Of a stretch of DNA of 64,000 nucleotides, positions 1-9,860 are shown piece after piece. The stretch is taken from NCBI GenBank assembly GCA_047967505.1, contig CM106538.1; one strand, given 5' to 3'. How positions within the stretch are numbered: position 1 is the first letter of the stretch; each line of letters starts with the position of its first letter. The stretch is from Dipteris shenzhenensis (Eukaryota > Polypodiophyta > Polypodiopsida > Gleicheniales). A program made the position numbers and the translations under genes. The notes under the pieces are model-generated. The model had not been told where the DNA came from, made no database searches, and saw only the letters and a list, made by a program, of their open reading frames with translations.

Positions 1-588
1 ACTATTTGCTACTCATCCTCCTTTCAATTCGTCTTGCTCCCTTTCACTGTTCTCCTTTTGATTCCTCTCATGTTGCTCTTGATTTCGCTCCTGCACTTGC
101 TACAGCTTCTTCCTTGCAACTTTTCTTCTTTTGCATCCTCTTGCTTCTTCCATGAGCACACGAGCAGCAAATCTTTGAACAACACTAGTTTTCAATCTTC
201 AATTCAGCTTGCCTCTTTCCTAGGCATCTCTTGATCTTCACAGCAGAGACTCAATGATGGTAGTAGCTGCTTGCTTGCTGATGTGTCACCTCTTCTTTCA
301 CAACAACCATCTTTGTAGCAATAGAAGCTCCTTCTTCTGAAACAACATCCTCCAAGTACATCTTCTATACACAGCAATGTCCTTTGCAGCCAAAAATCCA
401 CATCAGTCTTCTTTTCTCATAGTAGAAAACTTCAATTCAAGCCTGCCTCTTTCATGGGCTACTTCAAATCTAGCAAAGGCATAATCTCACACAAAACTCT
501 CCCTAATGATAGAGTGTTGCCATTATTTTTCTCTATACAAAAGACATGAAAGAAAACACACTAATCTGCCTAAGCTTGTGGACTACCA
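1..588 (-). mobile_element. 5' internal leader of a copia-type element that runs off the left edge
   Basis: This stretch lies directly downstream, on the minus strand, of a tRNA-iMet primer site and an LTR, so it should be the untranslated leader and perhaps the start of gag of an element that continues beyond base 1. Short open frames exist (for example 204-401 minus) but none shows the LDxxNFxxWKF signature of copia gag, so I call no gene. The family is inferred only from the primer site and LTR structure. Confidence 0.5.
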
Positions 589-600
589 GCTCTGATACCA
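589..600 (-). promoter_or_regulatory. Primer binding site, initiator tRNA-Met type
   Basis: The minus strand reads TGGTATCAGAGC, the complement of the 3' end of plant initiator Met tRNA and the usual primer site of copia elements. It abuts the LTR edge at 600/601, fixing both the LTR boundary and the minus orientation. Confidence 0.85.
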
Positions 601-960
601 TGTTAAGAAACTGAATGAGACCGCCACTAAGCCTAGGGCTACATGAGATCAGTGTAACAATCATGGAGGATTAAACCATACAAGAAAATCCATAATGGAG
701 AGACAACAACGTAGGCAACACTCAACAATGTATTCTAATGCTTGATAAACAATACAATGATAGACCTCTTATATAGAGAGTCTCAAGGCATAAGCCTACT
801 GTGTGGCATCCTCTGATCCACATCCAACTTGTGGTGACCAATGTCCCACATCCATTCATGTAGTCCACATCCTCTTGTGTGGCTACCATAATTCCCACAA
901 ACATACCCCTCTAGGGTACCAACACAATATCCCATCAATTGGACATTGCACATTTCAACA
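601..960 (-). mobile_element. 5' LTR of a copia-type element (360 bp)
   Basis: The plus strand starts TGTTAAG at 601 and ends TTCAACA at 960, giving short terminal inverted repeats TGTT/AACA. A TATA-like CTCTATATAAGAGG lies on the minus strand near 765-778, the expected promoter position. The right boundary comes from the terminal motif alone because the partner LTR is outside the window. The sequence beyond 960 belongs to another family (G), so this element probably inserted into an older G copy. Confidence 0.7.
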
Positions 961-1600
961 TTGCATATGTACGTCTTTGCACATATAGGTAGCATCAATC
1001 GATTTTACCTAGGGCTCAGAAGTGATGACTAAGTTCTAGCTGCCCTATGAAAATCCCAACCAAAAAAAAAAAGTATATAGTTAGTCCCTACCTAGCTACT
1101 AGGCCACGTGCACTCACACAATTTCACTTATACACATAGATGATTGCATGAATAATTGTACCACACACTTTCATTCCACACTCTCAAAGCATGTATGAAA
1201 ATAAGATCTCTCTCTCTCTCACACACACATGGAAAGGTCATACCGGCATACCAATCAATTTAATAATCAATGGTACACTACATGCACATGGATGCAGGTT
1301 CAAAAAAGATGCCGCCACTAAAGAGGATGTGAAGAAAGAGCCCATTGCCTCAACCACGAGACCTCCTCCAGAGTTCATAGCCATCTACATCCTCTCAACC
1401 ACGAAGACCACAAGCATTCATGGTCCAAAGCGATAGCTCCAAAGAAGATTCAGTGCATGACCAAGCAGAACAAATGCCACCCCAGTCACAATCGGCCTAC
1501 ATAGCCATTGACAAGGCCCAATCACTAGAACTTGTCTAGCCACCCACATCGACTTATGCTCTTTGCCAAGAAGCAACATCTTACTTAGAGCAATGGGGTC
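961..1600 (+). mobile_element. Fragment of G-family gypsy element, 3' internal non-coding region
   Basis: This resembles 46570-47300, the non-coding stretch before the 3' LTR of G1. Shared landmarks in the same order are the 'tatagttagtccctacct' block (1076-1093 versus about 46760), a block with 'tttcattcca' and 'ctctcaaagcatg' (about 1169-1194), and a later block with 'ttcacagccatctac'-like sequence (about 1374-1388). The identity is clear but diverged. It has no coding potential and lies in plus orientation, head to head with the minus-strand G leader that follows. Confidence 0.6.
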
Positions 1601-1614
1601 TAGGCAGTGGAATG

Positions 1615-1642
1615 GATTTAGGGTTAGGGTTAAACCCTAAAC
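1615..1642. repeat. Short interstitial telomere-like motif
   Basis: Two TTTAGGG/TTAGGG-like units on the plus strand are followed directly by the inverted CCCTAAA form. This matches the plant telomere unit TTTAGGG but is only four units long. It may be a chance motif, a repair scar or a telo-box. A similar stretch occurs at 27769-27789. Confidence 0.5.
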
Positions 1643-1645
1643 TCT

Positions 1646-1960
1646 TCCTGGGCCATAACTTTCCATGGTTGACTTGGATCGCTCTTCTGTAAAAAGGTGA
1701 AATGTTCAAAATTGCGAGATCTACACATTGGTATCTATTAGCAGATAGCTTGATTTCTTCTTCAAGTAGATTATTTTTAAGAAAAAAATTATTAAGGTAG
1801 TAAGCCAAGGTTGATACTTTTCGCTAGAGTTGGGAAAAAAACACTCTCCTAGCTCCTGAGTAATATGTTTGTGATAGTTTGTGGTAGTTTGTTCTTTACA
1901 CATACTTGTGCATGTTTACTCATTACTTGAGATGCTAGTCTCCCCGATAGCAGCACAAAA
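1646..1960 (-). mobile_element. Leader and primer site of a minus-strand G-family gypsy copy
   Basis: Read on the minus strand, this matches the G1 leader at 30564-30720, including the run 'gggagactagcatctcaa' and an 'agctaggagag' block. The primer site at about 1938-1958 reads TTGTGCTGCTATCGGGGA, a decayed form of the tRNA-Asp-type site TGGCGCCGTTGCCGGGGA used by Athila/Tat gypsy elements. Confidence 0.6.
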
Positions 1961-2095
1961 TGTTGGCTCTTTCCCACGGCTTTCGCTAGAAGAGCAAGGT
2001 ATTCTCAGTATGTAGGGTTTTGAGGCTTTTTGTCACCTACAAATACATCGGTGTTGTCATTTGTAGAGATTAGGACCTTGGGTCATATTTGGATG
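1961..2095 (-). mobile_element. 3' end of a G-family LTR (minus), remainder displaced to 5775-6319
   Basis: The edge TGTTGGCTCTTTCCC at 1961 is the reverse complement of the G1 LTR end (GGGAAAGAGCCAACA at 30563 and 48745). Homology runs through the 'gtgacaaaaagcc' block and stops near 2095, where copia sequence starts. The other half of the LTR is found at 5775-6319, so copia fragments split it. Confidence 0.65.
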
Positions 2096-3814
2096 AGAGA
2101 CATTTGTAGTACAATTGTAGATTAGGACTAGGAAGATCCCCCCAAGGCCTGTGTAGGCATCTTACCACACAAGTCAACATGCACCAACTCTAGAGGAGCG
2201 TTTGCTCTATTCTTGCTTTCTTGTGGGAATGCCTTCCTCTATTGCTTGCCCATCATGCAAGCTTCATATGGTTCTTTGATTTTTGCTACTGCAGGTAAGT
2301 GAGCAACCATACCTTGCTTCTACATCTCCTTTAGCACTACAAATCCGATGTGGCTGAATCTTTCGTGCCAAAGTCTGCTTATGCCCACTCTAGCGATGGC
2401 TGTAAGAGCACTTAGCTCATAAAGGTTGTTCCTCCTTACTCTTGTGCCAATAAGATTGCCTGCACTATCTAGAATTTTTGCTCCTATCTTGTTGAACCTC
2501 ATCTCATGGTCAAGGTCAGTCATGGAAGTAACTGATAGTAGATTTCTCTTGATTTGTGGAACATACAGCACATTAGATAGTTTCTTAACATCTCCAAACA
2601 AATGAAACCGTACCTATACCCTCAATAGGGCATTTTACGTTATTTCCAACCATCACAGTGATGGGTTCCTGTAGAGGCTGCATGGAACAAACAATATAGA
2701 CCCTTCTTGCAGGTCATGTGATGGGATGCACCACTATCCAACACCCATGAATCAGTTGTTGATGCTTCTTGAATTGAGGAACACTCTTCTCAATGAGGCC
2801 ACAAATAGATCTAACTCTGCTTCCCTGTGTTAGCTGTCTCTTTCCCCTTATTTGTCTTCTTAAGGGTACCATTTTTTTCATCTACTTTCTTGACCTGCTG
2901 GCAATCTGCAATCACATGGCCCTTCTTCTTGCAGTAGAAGCATTCTCCCTGAAACTTCTTCTGCTGCCCTTCTTCTTTTTGTCACCACTAGTAGAGGATT
3001 CACCTTTGGTGGAGGAACCACCTTTGCCTTTCGCAATGGTAGAGAATGCAGCATCCCCATTGCCGCCTCCATCTCGAGCTTTAAGCCTCAATTCCTCCTT
3101 CATAAGTAAAGCACAGAACTCCTTAAATGACAATGGTTGGGGTGTCACCTGAGTGTTAAGCATTTTTATCAGTCCATCAAACCTTGGTGGACATATCCGG
3201 AGACACCGCCGAGTTAGCTCTTTGCTAGTTTTTTGTATTCGAGCACCAGCCATCTGGTCATGTAGATTTTTTATTCGGGTTATGAACACCTCTACTGTCT
3301 CTCCTTCATTAAACTTCTCAGTGCTACAAGCTGATTCTCTAGGTTCTGGATCCTTATCTAATTCCATGTCTCATACTAACTCTTCAATATGTTCTAGGCC
3401 ACAGTTGCCTTAGATGTATGCTGAATCAAGGTCAAAAACACTATCAGTAGTACTTGTAACTAGGGCACATAGAGCATCTACATTCTTACATTTCCAAGCT
3501 CGTAGAAGGTTGGCATTAGGAGGTATCATACTCCTCGGATTTGTTGGGTCGGGGGTTCCTTGTGGTCCCCTGTATTGTCTCCAGAAGCTCATATGAATCT
3601 AGAATACCAGTAATTTTAAACTTCCACAAAGTGTAGTTCATACCATCTAGCTTGCCTTCAGTGAAGGCTGGTGAGCGAATCCTCAACGCTTGGATTGTTG
3701 GTGTAGCTGATGCAGCTATAGCTACTGAACTTGAGCCGCTTCCTGTTGCCATCACTCCATATGCTATTGAAGCCCTCGCCTCTCTTCTACTCTTCGATCC
3801 TTAGAGCTGCCTGG
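2096..3814 (-). pseudogene. Copia-4: decayed gag, protease and start of integrase (minus)
   Basis: This is the 5' half of a copia polyprotein, broken by several frameshifts and stops. From right to left: gag start with LDGMNYTLWKFKI (about 3625-3665); UBN2-type gag body at 2912-3370; a zinc knuckle of form C-X2-C-X4-H-X4-C in another frame at about 2895-2945; protease C-terminal LSNVLYVPQIKRNLLSV at about 2525-2580; pre-integrase LWHERFSHIG at about 2350-2380; and integrase PLELVHVDLCG at about 2165-2196. The rest of integrase, RT and RNase H are missing, because the element stops at the junction with G LTR near 2096. It is not functional as it stands. Confidence 0.85.
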
Positions 3815-3826
3815 GCTCTGATACCA
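3815..3826 (-). promoter_or_regulatory. Primer binding site of Copia-4
   Basis: TGGTATCAGAGC on the minus strand is an exact initiator tRNA-Met primer site, placed directly next to the TG...-edged LTR at 3827. Confidence 0.88.
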
Positions 3827-4213
3827 TGTTAAATTACACGGTGCAGCAGAACAAAAATTGAACAAAGAATAGAGAGTACAAAGAAAACTGAAGACGAACA
3901 AAATTTTCCTTCGATACTAATGTAATACAGATGATGGCTCCATCCACCCATGCGCTCCCATAGTGGAGCATAGATGGCGATCTAGATAGATACTAGGTGA
4001 AGAGCTACTAGCTAGAAGGTCTAATTTGGTCTGAATCGATCTGATACAATGGACTGGGGAAGTCGCCTCTTTATAGCTATGAGGGCGATAGTCGGATCAA
4101 CATAGTCGATGGAACCGACCAGTCAACCTAGTTGGTGAAGTTGACCAGTCAACCTAGTCGGTGGAACCGACTAGTGGTCCATGGAATATTCAGGGAATAT
4201 TTCCTATACCGTC
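3827..4213 (-). mobile_element. 5' LTR of Copia-4, right edge uncertain
   Basis: It starts TGTTAAATTACACGG at 3827, next to the primer site. A minus-strand TATA-like AGCTATAAAGAGG lies near 4066-4078. Direct repeats around 'ccgaccagtcaacctagt' occur at about 4112-4170. No partner LTR exists, so the right edge is taken as the last CA before RT homology starts near 4215. CA at 4180 or 4193 is also possible. Confidence 0.55.
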
Positions 4214-5394
4214 ACCTCGAGGGATGGTGATTTGCAAGAAGAGGTCTATATGGAGCAGCCACCAGGTTATGTTCATGTTGTTCATCCTGAGTTTGTTTGC
4301 AGGTTGAAGAAAGCCTTGTATGGCTTGAAGCAAGAACCCAGAGCATGGTCTGACAAGATAGGACAGTATCTTGTCATTATTGGCTTTGAGATTTCCACGG
4401 TAGATTTCTCACTTTATGTGAGAAAAACAAAGAAAGGCATTATGCTACTTGTCATTTATGTTAATGATTTGATCATCACAGGTGATAGTGATGAAGATAT
4501 CCTTCATGTGAAAATGCTATTGAAGCAGAAGTTTGAGATGAAGGATTTGGGAGAGCTACATTATTTCTTGTGCATTGAGTTGATTAGATCCGCAAGTGGG
4601 ATATGGCTCTTACAGAGGCGATATGGATTGGACATGATGTCCAAATATGGGATGATAAGTTGTAACCCTATTTCAGTTCCTTTGGAGCAGAATATGAAGG
4701 TGAGTGCAGATGTAGGTGAGCTTCTGGAAGACCCTACTATGTACAGATTCATAGTAGGAAGTTTGATTTATATGACTATTACCAGGCCAGATTTGAGCTA
4801 TGCTGTTGGGTTGGTAAGTCAGTTTATGCAGGCTCCAAGGAAACTGCATTTGGATGCGGCTAGATGCATATTGAGGTATGTGAAGTCCACATTGCAGTAT
4901 GGACTATTTTATGAGACTGGGGTTCAGATACAATTGCATGGATACACTGATGCTGATTGGAGCTAGTAGTATTTTTGATAGAAGATCTACCATTGGATAT
5001 GTGTTTTCTTTTGGGAGTGCTGCAGTCACTTGGAGTAGCAAGAAATAGCCTACAGTTGCCTTTGTCGAGCATAGACACTGAGTACAGGGGTGTAGCAATG
5101 GTTGCATGTGAGGCAGCTTGGTTGCATAAGCTACTTTATGATATGCATCAGTCTACAGATGGGACAATTGTCATTTATTATGATAACGTGAGCAGTATAC
5201 ACTTGGCAAATAACCCAGTCTATCATGCTAGAACAAAGCACATTGAGGTGCATTATCACTATGTGTGGGAGAAGGTTCTAGTAGGTTTTATTGATCTAGT
5301 TTATGTCAGCATGGAGGATCAGGTAGCTGACATATTCACGAAGGCATTGGGTGCAGAGAAGCTACATAGGTTCAGAGACCTACTTGGTGTGTAG
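4214..5394 (+). pseudogene. Copia-5: 5'-truncated reverse transcriptase and RNase H
   Basis: Open from 4214, the frame enters copia RT in mid-domain at GDLQEEVYMEQPPGYVH, passes ALYGLKQEPRAW, the catalytic region VIYVNDLIITG (about 4458-4490) and MKDLGELHYFL, then RNase H GYTDADW. The family motif is YVDD; here the first catalytic Asp is Asn (YVND), which should abolish polymerase activity. A frameshift follows at about 4964. RNase H resumes at 4970 with DRRSTIGYVF, an internal TAG stop (SSKK-stop-P), then HLANNPVYHARTKHIEVHYHY and DIFTKALGAEKLHRF to 5394. Copia-4 now occupies the 5' side where gag, protease and integrase should be. Confidence 0.9.
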
Positions 5395-5418
5395 GAATTG
5401 GATTGAGCTGAGGGGGAG

Positions 5419-5774
5419 TGTTGAGATATCAAGCTCCACTCGTGATATGCCTGGGTGACCGTTGTGCATTTATGTCACCGACTTGTTAGGTGCAGATGCA
5501 GTTGGTACACCACCCATGAATAATAGCTAGTGACAGCTATCTTTATGTACTCTAGTTAGTGGCTTAGTTAGTATGCCACCTAGGTTAGCTGAGTTTGGTT
5601 TGAGACCCACATATAGGGTTCACCTATTCCTTTTGTACTAAGAGAGATTCTTTTGGCTTTTACAACTAAGAAGAGGAAAGCTGTTTTCAGCATCCACCTT
5701 TGTGTGTATTCCCCCATTGTGTATGTGAGAAAGCTACAAGTGAGACTCCTTACTTCTCTCCCACTCTCTTCATA
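5419..5774 (+). mobile_element. 3' LTR of Copia-5 (about 356 bp)
   Basis: It begins TGTTGAGATATC directly after the polypurine tract AGGGGGAG (5411-5418) and ends near CTCTCTTCATA, a mutated form of the CTCTTCACA end seen in Copia-2. Sequence matches the Copia-2 LTRs throughout, so both belong to one family. The right flank is the purine-rich tract of a minus-strand G LTR. Confidence 0.85.
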
Positions 5775-6319
5775 GGAGGAGGAGGAGGGAGGAGGAGAGT
5801 GAGTAGAAGGGGAGAAGAAAGGAGGATTTGGGACGAGGAGAGGGAGAGGAGGGGTTGCAAGGTTAGAGAATAGGGGAGGAGGAGTTGCAAGGTTAGGACA
5901 TGCTTTTGGACATGGAGTGCAAGGAAGCATGGACACTTGGAGACAATTGCTTGGAATACCAAAGTAGAACTCAACACAATGCCCCATAGAGTGTGGGCTT
6001 CATTCCATTATTGGGTATTTATACAAGCTAGAGAGCTTCTCTCTTTGTATGTAGGAATTGTAAGACATTCTCTCTCTACATATAGAACTTGCATCTAGAA
6101 GTTGCATGTAGGAGTTGCAAGTTACATGTAGGAGTTGCATGTAGAACATGCATGTAGGATTTGCATGTAGGAATCACATGTAGAACTTGCATGTAGAACA
6201 TACATTTTGGATTCCTAAGAGAGATTATTCCTAGCCTTATGTAAGTACAAGCAAAGCTTTGCTGCTACTCTACACACACATTCTGTGCTACCTAAGTCCA
6301 TGCTGGCACAGAGACAACA
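5775..6319 (-). mobile_element. U3 promoter half of a minus-strand G-family LTR
   Basis: On the minus strand it begins TGTTGTCTCTGTGCC at 6319, matching the start of the G1 3' LTR at 47381. It then carries a degenerate CATGCA-type repeat array (about 6059-6215), a TATA box TATAAATA at 6016-6023, the 'ggggcattgtgttgag' block and a CTCC-rich tract at the Copia-5 boundary. With 1961-2095 it makes up one LTR split by copia fragments. Confidence 0.8.
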
Positions 6320-6428
6320 CTTCTATTTCAACTTCAACCACTATTTGCTTGACCTCTACAGTAGTTTCTTTCGAGCTCATAGGTGTGACTATCATAGTTG
6401 TTAGATTGATTCCACCCCCGAACTCCCA

Positions 6429-6467
6429 CCAGGGGGGCCGCTGGCCCCCCTGGGACCCCCAACCTAG
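6429..6467. other. Strong GC hairpin followed by CTAG; possible Helitron 3' end
   Basis: A perfect 11-bp stem, CCAGGGGGGCC (6429-6439) with GGCCCCCCTGG (6443-6453), encloses a 3-base loop. CTAG follows 10 bases later at 6464-6467. Helitrons end in CTRR with a hairpin about 10-12 bases upstream, so the geometry fits. The base after CTAG is C rather than the T expected at an A/T insertion site, and no 5' end was identified. Confidence 0.35.
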
Positions 6468-6589
6468 CCTCTAGGTCCCAATAAGAATAAGGAACTCCCA
6501 TATAATCACCTTTCTACCATCAACGGTCTCGTTGATAGACCTCATCTGACATGTAAGTCAGGATCCATCTAGTGTCCTGGGCTCACACA

Positions 6590-6640
6590 TGGCTTCTCCT
6601 CATATGGGGGCCTTACAACTTGAGCACCTTGGACCACTGG
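6590..6640 (-). repeat. Fragment matching the start of the LTRs at 59.9-62.7 kb
   Basis: The minus strand contains 'gcccccatatgaggaga' with near-identical flanks to the opening of the LTRs at 59906, 61740 and 62654. The match extends about 30 bases and no LTR edges are visible, so this is a relic or a distant relative of that family. Confidence 0.4.
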
Positions 6641-8460
6641 TGGATACCAAGAGGGTGGTGCATTGACCATATCTAAGAAGTGAGCACATCTTGCTCTAGA
6701 CCACCCTATGGGGATGATGAAATAATGGGGATGGTAGGAGGGTCCTCTAGAATAGGATTTAGTGTCTAACCATGAAGACAAACGATCAACAAATGAGATT
6801 TTTCTAAGAAACTTAGAATAAGGGAAGATGAAGGCCCTTCTCAAGAACCGGTGACCACAACCTCAGAGTCTTCCATTCTGGAGCTAGTTTCAATTGTTAT
6901 GCTTGGTCATCCTGCTTCCTTTGCTGCTTATTTCTCCACTCTAGTAGCTAAACCACTTGGTGCACAAATAATCAATAGTTACAGAGCTATTCCCTCAAGC
7001 CTGTGAGTTCTTGGCAATCCCACGGCTTTAGACTTCAATCATATCATATCATACACAAGACCTATAGGCCAGGCTTGCAATGAGCTTGGTGTGCCACACA
7101 CACCCTGTTCAGCTACTTATCAAAGGTTTTGGTGAAGATGTCGAGCTAGTTGATTTGAGCTTTTCTTCATAGGCCACTAGTGCCTGGTCCATGAGCTTCT
7201 AGGGAATGTAACTTAGGCTCTTCTTCAACCCAATGTACTCTATCAAAAACCTATAAGATGGTTGGGCATCATCATTATTGGCCTTGCTATGAAGTATCCA
7301 TGTACTAGTGGAATGTATGGTCCTTGATATAGTGGATTGTCATTGCCTATTGCTCCTTATTTGAGTACCTTATTGGCATTATAGCCATCCTAAATATTTT
7401 TTCATAGAGCCATTTGCTGAGGTGGATTCTCCTTGCCAGCATGCTAATGCTATGTGTGTCCACACTTATAGGACTTCAAAGCATCTTGTGTGACCTTGGG
7501 GCTCCACATATTTGCCCATGGCAAGTTTGCCATATCCATAAGCTTCTTCCTCTTTAATATTTTTACTGTGGTCATAGGCTGCTTGATTGTGTAGGGCCCT
7601 TGTGGCTACCCCCACTCAAAAATTCTTTGCAGCTTGCTCACCTCTATTAGATGTGGATGAGGACATGGCTAGAGCAAAAATGGAAAAAACAAGGCAGGGA
7701 TTATGGGATAATTGAGCTTGCTAAGGGAGCTGTGACGGAAGCTGTAGGCATGGAGATGAAGAATGAGTGAGACAAAGGTGACACAGTGTGTGACATTATT
7801 TTTTATCTTATAACTCCTAAGCTCTTTTGTTTTTTGTTGATTTTTGAGCCTTTTAGGCAATTGAATAGCATATAACTATCTGTTTGAAATTTGACTCTAT
7901 TGGATTTATTTTTTCCTCAGGCACTACTTTCAATCCTTTTGTGCTACAAAGCTTTCTTGAATTCCTTGAAGTCAAGTTGATATCCCTTATATTGCATCAC
8001 CTCAATTTTGGTTTCAAACACTTGCATTAGGATTTCTATTATAGGAGGTTCAATCCCTTGGATTCCACCTTCCTACTCATCTTGAGCTACTACTTTCTCC
8101 TCTTCTGACTACTACGATTAGCTTTCTTTTTTATGCTATTGATCGATGCTTTTGTTACCTCATTTTTTAGTAAAAATGACATCCACTGATGTTTGTGACA
8201 AAATGACATAATGTTAAAATTTATGCTAATATTAGCATCGATATTAGTACAAATTTTGAAAGAAAGCATCAATCTTACTAATGATATTAGTGTCACTAAA
8301 GCTTTTGCAAAAATACACCATGTTAAAAAAAGCATTGATAATCAAATTTGAATAATTAATTGATAGTGTGGAGCTTCACCATACACCTTGCAATAATGAA
8401 ATTAAATTCAAATGATTTCCCAGCCAAAAGTATATTGTATCAATGTTTTCCTCCATCCTT
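6641..8460. other. No gene recognised
   Basis: About 1.8 kb of unremarkable AT-rich sequence. The open frames are short and show no familiar motif on either strand. No RNA gene or clear repeat was noticed. Confidence 0.5.
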
Positions 8461-8770
8461 CAATCAATCAAAGCCTCAGTGGAATCTTCATTGTGAGATT
8501 GATGCTCATCCTCCCAATCATCCATGTCCTAGCCTTGCACATCTCCATCATGTAGATTGAGGTCTTCAAAATCATTGTCTAAGAAACCCTCTAAGAAAAA
8601 CAAACTATCTTCATGTTCCAAAACTCTTGTAGAAGGGGTATTGGATGTACTAGCTTCTAACCCATCTATTTCTTGATCTTCCATCTTATTCTCTACTTCC
8701 ACATCTTCAAAGACATGTCAGTTTTTAGGTGTAACTTGAATCACAAACAACCATTGGTTCTCCACATGAT
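8461..8770 (-). pseudogene. Possible relic coding frame with acidic tail, unrecognised
   Basis: Read on the minus strand from about 8755 leftward, one frame is coherent with few stops: a hydrophobic stretch (ENQWLFVIQVTPKN), then about 60 residues rich in Asp and Glu (FEDVEVENKMEDQEIDG and further). The pattern recalls the C-terminal part of proteins carried by CACTA transposons, but this is a weak resemblance. It lacks an ATG and has internal stops. Confidence that it was ever coding is low to moderate. Confidence 0.25.
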
Positions 8771-9200
8771 TGGGTTGAAATACCACCTAAGACAAAAATC
8801 CATGATATGTTCATGCAAGCTTTAATGAAGTTGAAGTGCAAAGGGTCATTGTTTGCTTGGGTGTAGCCAATTGTGGAACTATTTTTTGGGCCATTTTGGG
8901 GCCATGATGTGAAGCACTCTTGGGTGAGATTTTGAATTTGGGGCAGACCCATGCTCTCATCATAATTTTTCTCGACATCATGATGTGACACTGGCATAAT
9001 AATGAGACACAATCTATCATTCTGAACACCATAGATCTCAACACACATCTCTGTCCTACTTCACACAACATAGCCTCTAGCCTACTTTGCACAGCATAGT
9101 CTGACCACTTGTCATCACGCAACCTTTTCCTGTAGCTTTGCCACTTGTCATCGGGTTGCACATGGATGCAGATCATGAAAATTTAAGGTTGTCTAGGAGC

Positions 9201-9706
9201 AACCACCGCGTTGGTTCTTGGACTTATGGAGTTACCTATTTTTACTTATTAACCATGAACAAAGGGAAGGACACATGGTAGCTTGAGCCACGTGTCCTCC
9301 TTGGAAGGTTGAATAAACAAATAATGGCAAACAGAAGGCAACCACCGTGCTAGTTCTTGGAGTTATATATATATTAGTGCACCAAGGAAAATGTATCTCC
9401 TTGTGTAAGCAAAGAAACCCCTTTAGGGCAAGGGCCATATCAACATGCATTTTACAATATCCAAGATGCCATTAGACAAACATGGTGACCACCGCGTTGG
9501 TTCTTGGAGTTATGGAGTTACCTATTTTTACTTATTAACCATGAACAAAGGGAAGGACACATGGTAGCTTGAGCCACGTGTCCTCCTTGGAAGGTTGAAT
9601 AAACAAATAACGGCAAACAAAAGGCAACCATCGTGCTGGTTCTTGGAGTTATATATATATTAGTGCACCAAGGAAAATGTATCTCCTTGTGCAAGTACAG
9701 AAAATT
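9201..9706. repeat. Tandem duplication, two copies of about 285 bp
   Basis: Copy 1 (about 9202-9486) and copy 2 (from 9487) share 'accgcgttggttcttgga', the 'agggaaggacacatggtagc' block, 'gagccacgtgtcctccttgg' and an 'agttatatatatattagtgc' block, with few differences. Copy 1 ends in part of a foldback element in one orientation, while copy 2 runs into the complete foldback element at 9707 in the opposite orientation. Apparent 60-70 aa frames on the minus strand are repeated in both copies and are by-products. Confidence 0.85.
9418..9487. mobile_element. Partial foldback (MITE-like) element in copy 1 of the duplication
   Basis: From 'cccctttaggg' through 'aagggccatatcaacatgc' to 'tagacaaacatgg', this stretch is the reverse complement of part of the complete element at 9707-9860. 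It lacks the outer end CAATTG. Confidence 0.65.
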
Positions 9707-9860
9707 CAATTGTCGATATGGCCCTTAAGGGGTCCCCTTTAGGGGTTAGAGCCATATCAACATGCCATGTTTGTCTAATGGCATCTTGGATATTGTAAAA
9801 TGCATGTTGATATGGCCCTTGTCCCTAAAGGGGACCCCTAAAGGGCCATATTGTCAATTG
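9707..9860. mobile_element. Foldback MITE-like element, 154 bp
   Basis: The two ends are inverted repeats. The left arm starts CAATTGTCGATATGGCCCTT and the reverse-complemented right arm starts CAATTGACAATATGGCCCTT. Similarity extends about 58 bases inward, through GGGGTCCCCTTTAGGG and GCCATATCAACATGC. The core is about 40 bases and non-coding. The whole can fold into one long hairpin, typical of a MITE. I could not assign a transposase superfamily or a clear target duplication. Confidence 0.75.

Noticed and set aside
1615-1642. Interstitial telomere as evidence of a chromosome fusion
   Set aside because: Only about four units; too short to mean more than a chance or repair motif.
9232-9709. 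Two near-identical minus-strand proteins
   Set aside because: They duplicate because the DNA is tandemly duplicated; no domain, and one end lies in a MITE.
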